This document shows positions 1-7,743 of a stretch of DNA of 64,000 nt, piece after piece. The DNA is taken from contig NZ_JAJJMN010000001.1 of NCBI RefSeq assembly GCF_020905335.1, positions 1,798,001 through 1,862,000 of the forward strand, read 5' to 3'. The notes beneath the pieces are model-generated. The model did not search any database. It was given only the letters and a program-made list of their open reading frames with translations, and had not been told where the DNA came from. The position numbers were made by a program, and so were the translations under genes. This stretch comes from Flavobacterium lipolyticum (lineage in GTDB: Bacteria > Bacteroidota > Bacteroidia > Flavobacteriales > Flavobacteriaceae). Numbering within the stretch: the stretch's first letter is position 1; the number at the start of each line of letters is the position of its first letter.

Positions 1-596
1 TTCCTTTTCTAAAAGTAGACAAAGGTCTTGCTGAGCTCGCAAACGGGGTACAACTCATGAAACCCATTTCTAATCTGAACGAATTGTTAACTCGCGCTGT
101 AGAACGCAATGTTTTCGGAACCAAGATGCGTTCTGTAATCAAAGAAGCCAATGCTACGGGAATTCGCGAAGTCGTTGAACAACAATTTGCAGTAGGACTT
201 CAAATATTTAACAAAGGCCTTGTTCCAATTATTGAACCGGAGGTTGATATTTATAGCACCGACAAAGAAAAATCAGAAGAAATTCTAAAAGCAGAAATCA
301 TCAAGCAGCTTAATTTACTGGACAAAGAAGTAAAAGTAATGCTAAAACTTTCGATTCCAACCGTAAATGATTTTTACCAAGAATTAATGTCTGATCCGCA
401 TGTCTTACGTGTAGTGGCATTGTCCGGAGGTTATGCGCAGGAAGAGGCCAACCAAAAACTGGCTCTAAATCACGGATTGATTGCCAGCTTCTCGCGAGCA
501 CTTTCTGAGGGATTAACATTTGGCCAGTCTGATGATGAATTTAATACAAAACTTGAAAAATCCATTAAGGGAATTTATGAGGCATCAATCCTTTAA
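1..596 (+). CDS. fda: Fructose-bisphosphate aldolase class I, 3' part
   Basis: Glycolytic and gluconeogenic enzyme that cleaves fructose 1,6-bisphosphate into two triose phosphates through a Schiff base, in the cytosol. The gene enters from the left edge. The frame is open from base 3 and the residues before the first ATG at 57 ([19 protein letters not shown]) read as family sequence, so that ATG is internal and the true start lies outside the window. The visible part holds the [10 protein letters not shown] strand, the VMLKLSIPT segment with the likely Schiff-base lysine, and the [13 protein letters not shown] phosphate-binding loop. The C-terminus is complete. The family is about 295 residues, so roughly 100 are missing. 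A hairpin terminator follows. Class I assignment is firm; the symbol is by analogy. Confidence 0.88.
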   Translation, partial: PFLKVDKGLAELANGVQLMKPISNLNELLTRAVERNVFGTKMRSVIKEANATGIREVVEQQFAVGLQIFNKGLVPIIEPEVDIYSTDKEKSEEILKAEIIKQLNLLDKEVKVMLKLSIPTVNDFYQELMSDPHVLRVVALSGGYAQEEANQKLALNHGLIASFSRALSEGLTFGQSDDEFNTKLEKSIKGIYEASIL

Positions 597-606
597 AATC
601 AGAATA

Positions 607-652
607 AAAAAATCCCCGAAAAAGATTTGATCTCTTTCGGGGATTTTAGTTT
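607..652. terminator. Bidirectional intrinsic terminator
   Basis: A stem with the core aatccccgaaa pairs with tttcggggatt around a short loop. It has A-runs on the left and T-runs on the right, so it can serve both the aldolase gene and the convergent minus-strand gene ending at 669. Confidence 0.75.
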
Positions 653-668
653 TATAGTAAGCTTTAGA

Positions 669-2483
669 TTATTTACTCAATTCTTCTGCTAAGTCCAACG
701 TTTGCAAGATGATATTTTTATCTGATTTTAAAGCGTTTAATTTCAACTCAAATTTCAATTTGTTATCGATCAGTTTTTTAGGAGACTGCACGGCAATATC
801 ACTAAACTGCTCTGACAATCGTTTCAATTTTTCTGAATCTTTTCCTTTTGCTTTACCAGAATTCTCATAAGCAAATGATGCCCTTGCAAAATTTAACTTT
901 CCGGAGATGTAATTTTTCTTTAATTCCTTTTTTGCTTCCTTAACAAAAACTCCTTTTCCGTCATTAAAATAATCTAAAGTATTGGCTATCATAACCACAT
1001 CTTTGTCTTTTTTAATAAAAATAGTTCCATAGTCTTCCGTTCCAAAAATTTCATAAAAATCTCCCTTTTGTTCCAGGAATTTTTTGCGCAGTCCTAATTG
1101 GATTAACTTATCACCAAAAGTAGGATGGGTTGAAGTAAATACCATAGAGAATAACGGAATGTTCTTCTTCACTTTTTCCTCTGTGATCTTCTCTTCATAA
1201 TTTTCATCATACCCATATATTTTCTTAGTTACCTCAACTTCATTTACATGATACAAAAACATACTTAAATCACCATCAAAAAGTGTCGCTGTAGCTTCTT
1301 CGTCCACGATTGTCGAAATTAAATCCGTAATAATGGTCAAGTCTTCTTTTACTAAATACTGACTTTGAAATAAATCTGCCACTAACGTTGGAAATTTTTC
1401 CAGTGCCGCCTTCGTATTGATATGATAAGACATATATCCTAAAGGTTTTTCATCCGGAAAATAATTAAAAATGTTTTTGTTGATTTTTCTGTCCGTCATT
1501 TTTCCCACAATAGCCGCCATTGGTTCAGCATATTCAATCACTTCTTCAATACGGGCGTTGTCATTCTCAAAATAAAAATCCAGATTAATTCCTTTTACCA
1601 TATTTGCCGCATTATTCTGCATGGGTAAAAACTTATTGTAACTGGTGAATTTCGATAAAAGACCATAAGCCGAATTTAAACTGGTCATCGCCGAACTGTA
1701 ATTCAGCCAGGACGAAATATCTGCCGCGGCGTTTACCTTCTCTGAAACCGGAGCCATGAATCCATTTTCGAATAGTGACTTGATAAAAAGGCTTTGCTGT
1801 TCTTTCTGCAAAAGATTAAACTCGGCCTCTGCTTTCTCGTATTCGGCATTAGACACCGCTACAGCTTCTTCTGTTTCTTTTGCAGCACTCGCCGCAGCCT
1901 CTTCAGCCGATTGCGCAGGTTCTGCTGTTGTTTCCGTTGAAGTTTCCTGATAAGGTTCATCTATCGCAATAGAATCCTGCGTTCTGTCTTCCCAATCGTA
2001 TGATTTTGGCTTGTATTTTTTAGTCAATTCAATCAACACCAGATAATTATCGTTCCAGACAAATGAAGTCTTTTGATATTTTGGTGTAAAAACAGCGTAT
2101 TTGCCATAATCCTGAATTACGGGAACCTCAACTGAATCCGTGTTTTTATTCTTTGTATGCTCTTCAATTAAAAACTGCTTCACTGCTTCTTTGTTTTTAA
2201 TCGGAAGTGTCACCTGATAATACGGAATACTGTCTGTGAAGTTACCATGAACGGTTATCTTTTGATCCAACTTAAAAAGAGCGGTATATTTCTTAAGATC
2301 GAGACTGGCTTTACCTTCTTTGTATTTACTAATTAACGGATGATTTAATACTTGATCAACGCTTACTTTTTTCGAAAGCTGATCTCCGTTAAACTGCACA
2401 AAATAATCGTAGGATTTTGAATTGATCTGTCCAAAAGTCAAATGGGTGGCCAATATTAAAAATAAAATGTAAAATTGCTTCAT
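669..2483 (-). CDS. Unknown exported protein, 604 aa
   Basis: I do not recognise a named family with certainty. The N-terminus is a signal peptide (hydrophobic residues 4-17, ending near FGQ). Residues about 185-240 are very rich in Ala, Glu and Thr and look like a coiled-coil or linker insert in an otherwise mixed alpha/beta protein. There are no Cys-rich or obvious catalytic motifs. The weak pattern (substrate-free globular protein of about 600 residues, exported, Bacteroidota-specific) recalls DUF4836-type proteins, but I cannot confirm this. The start lies 3 bp after the stop of the lipoprotein gene at 2487, so the two are surely co-transcribed, and a shared envelope role is plausible. 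It is transcribed toward the aldolase gene and ends at the shared terminator. Confidence 0.8.
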   Translation of the reverse strand: MKQFYILFLILATHLTFGQINSKSYDYFVQFNGDQLSKKVSVDQVLNHPLISKYKEGKASLDLKKYTALFKLDQKITVHGNFTDSIPYYQVTLPIKNKEAVKQFLIEEHTKNKNTDSVEVPVIQDYGKYAVFTPKYQKTSFVWNDNYLVLIELTKKYKPKSYDWEDRTQDSIAIDEPYQETSTETTAEPAQSAEEAAASAAKETEEAVAVSNAEYEKAEAEFNLLQKEQQSLFIKSLFENGFMAPVSEKVNAAADISSWLNYSSAMTSLNSAYGLLSKFTSYNKFLPMQNNAANMVKGINLDFYFENDNARIEEVIEYAEPMAAIVGKMTDRKINKNIFNYFPDEKPLGYMSYHINTKAALEKFPTLVADLFQSQYLVKEDLTIITDLISTIVDEEATATLFDGDLSMFLYHVNEVEVTKKIYGYDENYEEKITEEKVKKNIPLFSMVFTSTHPTFGDKLIQLGLRKKFLEQKGDFYEIFGTEDYGTIFIKKDKDVVMIANTLDYFNDGKGVFVKEAKKELKKNYISGKLNFARASFAYENSGKAKGKDSEKLKRLSEQFSDIAVQSPKKLIDNKLKFELKLNALKSDKNIILQTLDLAEELSK

Positions 2484-2486
2484 AAA

Positions 2487-3119
2487 TCAAGGGGTTAATT
2501 GGATTGTATTGTTCATTAGGGCCGATTTTTTAAGTACGCTGTACATACTTTGTTTTAAGAAAACGGTCTTTTTGTTTGGTGAAATTCTACTGTTCGGATT
2601 CTCTACGGCCTTAACATCTTTATCAAAAGTATAAATCGCTGTAATACTTGCCGCTTCCAGATCTTCCTTTTTCTTTGGATCTTTTACTACTTTTTCAGGA
2701 ACCGGATAAGAGGCGATCCTTTCAAAACTTTTGGTATTGCCGCTAAAATGAACTTGATTGCTCTGATTGTTTATCGTATTAACAACAGCATTGAGTGCTT
2801 TCAGATTGGCATAATTGAGTTTGATAATAAAAACATACTGATTAAAATCAGTTTTAGTGGTTACATTGGTAATACCGTCAATTTTTAAGGCTTTGACTTT
2901 AAAATCTTCCAGTTTTTTGGTGATTTCCTGTTCGTTTGGGATTTTTACACCATCAACCTCTTCCATCCACATGGCCGATTTTGTCTTAAACCATGATTTC
3001 GAAAAGTCAACCATGAGTGTGTATTCTCCACTTTGATCGTCGTGATGTTTGATTCTTTCTGTTATTTCAAAACAGCTGGTTAGCAGTAAACAACAGCATA
3101 ATGCGAGAAATTTCTTCAT
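2487..3119 (-). CDS. Unknown lipoprotein, 210 aa
   Basis: Exported lipoprotein of unknown function. The N-terminus has a hydrophobic core with several Cys and a clear lipobox, LTSC, at residues 13-16, so maturation at Cys16 by signal peptidase II is expected. The mature part has a mixed charged composition with strands such as QYVFIIKLNY and no catalytic motif that I recognise. It is the promoter-proximal gene of a two-gene unit with the 604-residue exported protein (3-bp gap). Together they look like a lipoprotein plus periplasmic partner. The ATG is immediately followed by a standard signal peptide, so the start is reliable. Confidence 0.82.
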   Translation of the reverse strand: MKKFLALCCCLLLTSCFEITERIKHHDDQSGEYTLMVDFSKSWFKTKSAMWMEEVDGVKIPNEQEITKKLEDFKVKALKIDGITNVTTKTDFNQYVFIIKLNYANLKALNAVVNTINNQSNQVHFSGNTKSFERIASYPVPEKVVKDPKKKEDLEAASITAIYTFDKDVKAVENPNSRISPNKKTVFLKQSMYSVLKKSALMNNTIQLTP

Positions 3120-3300
3120 TAGACAAATTTATAGGTAAATATTCAAAAAAACCAGAGTCTGAAAGTTAATTCTAAATTTAGATCACCAATTGCTTTTAAA
3201 ACTTAACGAACGAAGATGTAACTGCCATATTCCACAAATTTTTAGATAATATTAACGGATTCCACCGGAGGCTAAATGCCTAATTCTGTTCCTTTTTCTT

Positions 3301-3308
3301 TAACTTTG
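3301..3308 (+). promoter_or_regulatory. Bacteroidota -7 element upstream of hemB
   Basis: TAACTTTG matches TAnnTTTG exactly. No convincing -33 TTTG lies at the right distance upstream, so only the -7 box is claimed. It would give a leader of about 125 nt. Confidence 0.4.
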
Positions 3309-3408
3309 TGCCACTTATTAAAAAGTAACACAATCTTCAAAAAAACAAAAAACAATACACTTTAGAAAGTAGGATTCTCCATCATATTTCGAAGAAATGG
3401 GTTGCAAT

Positions 3409-3437
3409 CTAAAATCTAAAATCTAAAATCTAAATTT
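3409..3437. repeat. Short tandem repeat (aatctaaa)n before hemB
   Basis: Three to four copies of a 10-bp unit, aatctaaaat, run up to the hemB ATG. A degenerate relative (aatctaaactctaaaatc) lies at 16076-16094. Similar strings are scattered in flavobacterial intergenic DNA; function unknown. Confidence 0.6.
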
Positions 3438-3439
3438 TT

Positions 3440-4432
3440 ATGTTCCCATTACAAAGAAACCGCCGTTTAAGAACCAATGAATCCATTCGTTCTTTAGTTC
3501 GTGAAACCAGTTTAAGTCCACAGGATTTTATGCTTCCGATGTTTGTTACTGAAGGAAAAGATGTAAAAGTAGCCATACCGTCTATGCCGGGAATTTACCG
3601 TCATTCTCTCGACAACACCATTAAAGAAGTAAAAGAAGCCTGGGATTTAGGCATTAAAGCGGTGAACATCTACGTAAAAATCAGCGATCATTTAAAAGAC
3701 AACAAAGGTGTCGAAGCCTGGAACAAAGACGGTTTGATGCAGCAAACCATCCGCGCGATAAAAGATGCTGTTCCTGAAATGATTGTAATGCCGGATGTGG
3801 CTCTCGATCCTTACTCAATTTATGGTCATGACGGAATTATAGAAAACGGACAGCTTCTGAATGATCCTACGGTTGATGCGTTAACCCGAATGAGTTTAAG
3901 CCACGCCGAAGCCGGAGCCGATTTTGTTGCACCAAGTGATATGATGGACGGAAGGGTTTTAGCTATTAGAAAAGCATTGGAAGAAAACGGACATCACAAT
4001 GTGGGAATCATGAGCTACAGTGCCAAATATGCTTCGGCATTTTACGGACCATTTCGTGACGCATTAGATTCTGCTCCTGTAGATTCTCAAAATATCCCAA
4101 AAGATAAGAAGACGTACCAAATGGATTATGCCAACCGAATTGAAGGAATTCGTGAAGCTTTATTAGATGTTGAAGAGGGTGCAGATATCGTTATGGTAAA
4201 ACCGGGAATTGCTTATTTAGACATTGTTCGTGAAGTAAAAAATGCCGTTCAGGTACCGGTTGCTGTTTACCAAGTATCTGGTGAGTACGCTATGGTAAAG
4301 GCCGCAGCAGAAAGAGGGTGGCTTGATCACGACAAAATTATGTTAGAGCAACTTTATTGCATTAAGCGCGCAGGTGCCAATATTATCACAACCTATTTTG
4401 CAAAAGAAGCAGCAGTCTTACTAAATAAATAA
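3440..4432 (+). CDS. hemB: Delta-aminolevulinic acid dehydratase (porphobilinogen synthase)
   Basis: Condenses two 5-aminolevulinate molecules into porphobilinogen, the second common step of haem synthesis. The 330-residue length is normal. The two active-site lysines are visible: Lys196 in SYSAKYAS and Lys254 in VMVKPG, the Schiff-base lysine. The metal segment reads DVALD at 119-123 and GHDG at 129-132. The cysteine triad of zinc-type enzymes is therefore replaced by Ala/Asp/Asp, which by family knowledge marks a magnesium/potassium-type enzyme without the catalytic zinc. A cytochrome c gene starts 1 bp after the stop, so haem precursor supply and a haem protein share a transcript. Confidence 0.96.
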   Translation: MFPLQRNRRLRTNESIRSLVRETSLSPQDFMLPMFVTEGKDVKVAIPSMPGIYRHSLDNTIKEVKEAWDLGIKAVNIYVKISDHLKDNKGVEAWNKDGLMQQTIRAIKDAVPEMIVMPDVALDPYSIYGHDGIIENGQLLNDPTVDALTRMSLSHAEAGADFVAPSDMMDGRVLAIRKALEENGHHNVGIMSYSAKYASAFYGPFRDALDSAPVDSQNIPKDKKTYQMDYANRIEGIREALLDVEEGADIVMVKPGIAYLDIVREVKNAVQVPVAVYQVSGEYAMVKAAAERGWLDHDKIMLEQLYCIKRAGANIITTYFAKEAAVLLNK

Positions 4433-4433
4433 T

Positions 4434-4835
4434 ATGAAAAAAATACTATTCTTATCAGCCGTTTTAGCGTTTGCATCCTGTAAAAAAGAAACTGCAGAAA
4501 CGCCAGTTGAAACTACAACGGAAGCCTATTCAGAAGGAGAAACAGCAAAAGCCAAAACTCCGGAAGAATTTGGAAAACAAATTTTTGAAGGACAGGGAAA
4601 TTGTTTCTCCTGCCACCAGCCGGACAAAAAAGTAATTGGCCCAAGTATTCAGGAAATAGCCAAAATATACAAAGACAAAAACGGAGACATTGTTACTTTC
4701 CTGAAAGGAAATGCCGAGCCTATTGTTGATCCGAGTCAGTTTGCCGTTATGAAAACTAATTTCCCGGTAACACAGGCGATGTCGGATGAAGAACTAAAAG
4801 CGATTGAAACCTATATTTACAGCCATTTAAAGTAA
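4434..4835 (+). CDS. Lipid-anchored mono-haem cytochrome c
   Basis: Small class I cytochrome c, probably an electron carrier held on the periplasmic side of a membrane. The signal peptide ends in the lipobox FASC (residues 13-16). A Glu/Thr-rich linker of about 25 residues follows, then the haem site CFSCH at 57-61. Methionines toward the C-terminus (AVMKTNFP and TQAMSDEE) are candidates for the second haem ligand, and the last helix, DEELKAIETYIYSHL, is typical of the fold. The total of 133 residues fits one domain. It is transcribed directly behind hemB. The redox partner cannot be told from the context. Confidence 0.9.
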   Translation: MKKILFLSAVLAFASCKKETAETPVETTTEAYSEGETAKAKTPEEFGKQIFEGQGNCFSCHQPDKKVIGPSIQEIAKIYKDKNGDIVTFLKGNAEPIVDPSQFAVMKTNFPVTQAMSDEELKAIETYIYSHLK

Positions 4836-4909
4836 GATTATTGCTTCCTGCTGACATACTGTTGTCATTGCAACATTTTACCTTTACAGCTTAACAAAAA
4901 ACAGCTAAG

Positions 4910-5356
4910 ATGGAACAAAAATTCAATGTGATTGGTATTTCAATACGAACGACTAACGAAAATGGCCAATCGGGAACAGATATTCCGGCACTTTGGAATC
5001 GATTTATGTCAGAAGGAATTCTTCAAAAAATTCCCAATAAAACTAGTAATGCGATCTATTGTATCTATACGGACTATGAGAAGGATTATACACGTCCTTA
5101 TACCACTATATTGGGCTGTGTAGTAGAAAATCTAACTATTATCCCGGAAGGAATGGTTGCCAAAACAATCTCCGGAGTTCATTACCAAAAGTTTACAGCC
5201 AAAGGCAATCTGGCCGATGGTATTGTGATTAACGAATGGATGAAAATTTGGAACTCGGATTTAGACAGACTTTATACCGAAGATTTTGAAATTTACGGGG
5301 AACAGGCTCAAAATCCTGAAGATGCGGCAGTAGATATATTTATTGCGATCTCATAA
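4910..5356 (+). CDS. GyrI-like / AraC effector-binding domain protein
   Basis: A free-standing effector-binding domain of 148 residues, as in the ligand-binding half of SoxS/Rob-type regulators and in GyrI/SbmC proteins. Signs are an N-terminal strand with VIGISIRTTN, the WNRFM segment, the YCIYTDYE and YTTILGCVV strands, and the acidic YTEDFEIYG segment near the end. There is no DNA-binding helix-turn-helix, so it is not a complete regulator. Such proteins bind small hydrophobic or cationic ligands, but the ligand is unknown here. It sits 74 bp after the cytochrome gene and is followed by a strong terminator. Confidence 0.78.
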   Translation: MEQKFNVIGISIRTTNENGQSGTDIPALWNRFMSEGILQKIPNKTSNAIYCIYTDYEKDYTRPYTTILGCVVENLTIIPEGMVAKTISGVHYQKFTAKGNLADGIVINEWMKIWNSDLDRLYTEDFEIYGEQAQNPEDAAVDIFIAIS

Positions 5357-5364
5357 ATACAAAA

Positions 5365-5398
5365 ACAAAAACGGCGCTAAAATTAGCGCCGTTTTTTA
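5365..5398. terminator. Bidirectional intrinsic terminator
   Basis: A near-perfect hairpin, aaaaacggcgctaa with its complement, is followed by a run of six T and preceded by an A-run. It lies between convergent genes. Confidence 0.88.
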
Positions 5399-5409
5399 TG
5401 GATTTTCTG

Positions 5410-7470
5410 TTACCAGATTTTAACTCTTTTATCAGGATCAATGTACATTTTGTCTCCTTTTTTAATATCGAAAGCCTTGTAAAAAGCATCAACATTTTGA
5501 ATTGGCACTACAGCTCTGTACATTCCAGGTGAATGCGGGTCTGTTTTAACCTGGCTTTTTATAGCCTCATCTCTTGATTTCGTTCTCCAAACCGTAGCCC
5601 ATGAAATAAAGAAACGCTGCTCTGGTGTAAATCCGTCAATTAATCCCGGATTTCCATTGGCTTTCAAATACAATTGCAATCCATCGTAAGCTGCATTAAT
5701 TCCACCTAAGTCTCCGATGTTTTCACCTAAAGTAAATTTACCATCTACGTGAATTCCAGGCAGAGGCTCTAAAGCGCTGTACTGTGCTGCAAGGGCTGCT
5801 CCAAGAGCTGTAAATTGTTTTAAATCTTCCGGAGTCCACCAGTCTACAAGATTACCGTCAGCATTGTAACGTGCTCCTGAATCATCAAATCCGTGAGAAA
5901 TCTCGTGTCCGATTACTGCTCCAATTCCACCGTAGTTCACAGCTTCGTCCGCTTGATAATTGTAAAAAGGCGGTTGAAGGATCGCTGCCGGGAAAACAAT
6001 CTCGTTGTAAGATGGGTTGAAGTAAGCATTTACCGTTTGTGGAGACATTCCCCATTCTGTTTTATCAACCGGTTTTCCTAATTTAGCCAGGTTCTCAGCA
6101 TAAGCCCATTTGGAGATGCTTCTCATATTGTCAAAATAGGTTCCGCCTTCCCCTACATTTTTAAGCTCTAATGCTGAATAGTCTTTCCATTTATCAGGAT
6201 ATCCGATTTTAATGGTTAGTTTCTTCAATTTCTCAATGGCTTTTACTTTGGTTTGTTGTGACATCCAAGGCAATGCATTAATTCTGTTTTCGTAAGCTAA
6301 CATTACATTAGCAATCATTTTCTTTGCTTTGTCTTTTGCTTCAGCAGGGAATAATTTCTCTACATACAATTTTCCTAAGGCTTCACCGGTAGCAGTATTA
6401 ATTACCTGTAACGCCATTTCTTCACGAGGACGTTGTTTTAAAGCACCTGTCAACGTTTTTCCGTAGAAATCAAAATTAGCATTTTCGATATCTGTACTCA
6501 AAGTCGAAGCGGTTCTGTTTAATAAAGACCATTTTAAATATTCTTTCCAGGCCTCTACTTTCTTTTCCGAAAATGTCTTTTCTAAAGCGATCATATAACG
6601 CGGTTGCGCCACATTTACACTATCCAATTTTGCCATTCCAATTCCGGTAAAATATTTTTCCCATTGGATAGAAGGCGTGTTCTTTTTTAAATCAGCAATT
6701 GCTGTTGGATTGTACTGTTTTCTACGGTCTCTGCGCTCTACACGATCTAATCTTGGAGCAGACAATTCAATTTCTAAAGCCAGAATTTGCTTGGCACTTT
6801 CTTTTGCTTTTGCAGGAGATTCACCAATAAACTGTAACATTCTGGCAACGTGTACTTCATACTTCTCACGTTTTTCTTTTGAATCTTTATCATCAGCGTT
6901 GTAATAATCTTTGTCCGATAATCCTAAACCACCCGGACTTAAGTTAACCGTGTTTTTGTTACTGTTTTTAGCATCAGCACCAACAAAAACACCAAAGAAA
7001 CCAATACCGCCTTGTGGCTGCATTTCGATAAAGAAGTTTTGAAGATCTGTTACATTTTTAATGGCATCGATCTTTTTTAAGAAAGGCTGAAGCGGTGTAA
7101 CTCCTCTTTTATTGCGTCCAACAGTATCTAAAATCGTATTGAATAAAGCAATCGCTTTACCCTGATCTGTATTGGATTTGTACTTAGGATCTTTTGATGC
7201 TTCTTTTAAGATAGCAAGTGCATCATTGTCCGTTTTCTGACGTAGTTCATTGAAACTTCCCCAGGAATTTCTATCACCAGGAATTTCAGTTTTGTCTAAC
7301 CAGGTCCCGTTTACATACTTAAAGAAATCTTCTTTCGGACTTACTTTGGTATTCATATTAGACAGATTGATACCGGGCTCTTTTGGTTTTGCACTTTGTG
7401 CGTTTACTGCGGTAATGGTAACCATTGCAGAAACAACACAAAACATTGGTTTTCGTAGTTGTTTGATCAT
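5410..7470 (-). CDS. M13 family zinc metallopeptidase (neprilysin/PepO type), copy 1
   Basis: Exported endopeptidase that cuts peptides with a single zinc ion. A signal peptide ends near VNAQ (residues 22-25). The helical N-terminal lobe runs to about residue 470. The catalytic lobe carries NAYFNPSYNEIVFP, the zinc motif HEISH (about 520) and the third ligand in ENIGD (about 580), ending in DPDKRVKIW, close to the family's usual end. At 686 residues it is full length. The next gene upstream is a paralogue of identical length. The catalytic lobes are about 95% identical by eye, while the N-terminal lobes are clearly more diverged, which suggests the same chemistry with different substrate access. 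A -7 box, TATGTTTG, lies just upstream of the start. Confidence 0.95.
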   Translation of the reverse strand: MIKQLRKPMFCVVSAMVTITAVNAQSAKPKEPGINLSNMNTKVSPKEDFFKYVNGTWLDKTEIPGDRNSWGSFNELRQKTDNDALAILKEASKDPKYKSNTDQGKAIALFNTILDTVGRNKRGVTPLQPFLKKIDAIKNVTDLQNFFIEMQPQGGIGFFGVFVGADAKNSNKNTVNLSPGGLGLSDKDYYNADDKDSKEKREKYEVHVARMLQFIGESPAKAKESAKQILALEIELSAPRLDRVERRDRRKQYNPTAIADLKKNTPSIQWEKYFTGIGMAKLDSVNVAQPRYMIALEKTFSEKKVEAWKEYLKWSLLNRTASTLSTDIENANFDFYGKTLTGALKQRPREEMALQVINTATGEALGKLYVEKLFPAEAKDKAKKMIANVMLAYENRINALPWMSQQTKVKAIEKLKKLTIKIGYPDKWKDYSALELKNVGEGGTYFDNMRSISKWAYAENLAKLGKPVDKTEWGMSPQTVNAYFNPSYNEIVFPAAILQPPFYNYQADEAVNYGGIGAVIGHEISHGFDDSGARYNADGNLVDWWTPEDLKQFTALGAALAAQYSALEPLPGIHVDGKFTLGENIGDLGGINAAYDGLQLYLKANGNPGLIDGFTPEQRFFISWATVWRTKSRDEAIKSQVKTDPHSPGMYRAVVPIQNVDAFYKAFDIKKGDKMYIDPDKRVKIW

Positions 7471-7497
7471 TTTTATTTGTAGTTTTTAGTATATACA

Positions 7498-7505
7498 CAA
7501 ACATA
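7498..7505 (-). promoter_or_regulatory. -7 element for M13 copy 1
   Basis: On the minus strand this reads TATGTTTG, an exact TAnnTTTG. The flanking sequence resembles the region before the paralogous gene (9830-9837), so the promoter was duplicated with the gene. A good -33 box is not evident. Confidence 0.5.
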
Positions 7506-7700
7506 TTCTAATTATTCCAAACGTCATGTTAAATTTTTCACATAAAATTGACTCCCGGAATGCCTTCAGACTATGGCCTGCTTCTATACCCATGATTAGT
7601 TAGATGGTTTACACTCCTTTATTTTTATAGTACATCCTTAAAATTAAAGATCTCCTAAATCTGCATGAGAAAAAAACAGATAAAGATCTTTACAGAAATC

Positions 7701-7731
7701 AAAAACGACGCTAATTTAGCGTCGTTTTCTA
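7701..7731 (-). terminator. Intrinsic terminator after M13 copy 2
   Basis: A 13-bp stem (aaaacgacgctaa with its complement) is followed by T-rich sequence in the minus direction. It separates the two M13 genes into their own transcripts. Confidence 0.82.
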
Positions 7732-7743
7732 TGGTTTTATTTA

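Larger units (their letters stand above)
3120..3439. other. Divergent intergenic region, about 320 bp
   Basis: Separates the minus-strand lipoprotein unit from hemB. I see no gene. It holds a -7 element TAACTTTG at 3301-3308 pointing toward hemB and a short A-rich tandem repeat just before the hemB start. Confidence 0.6.
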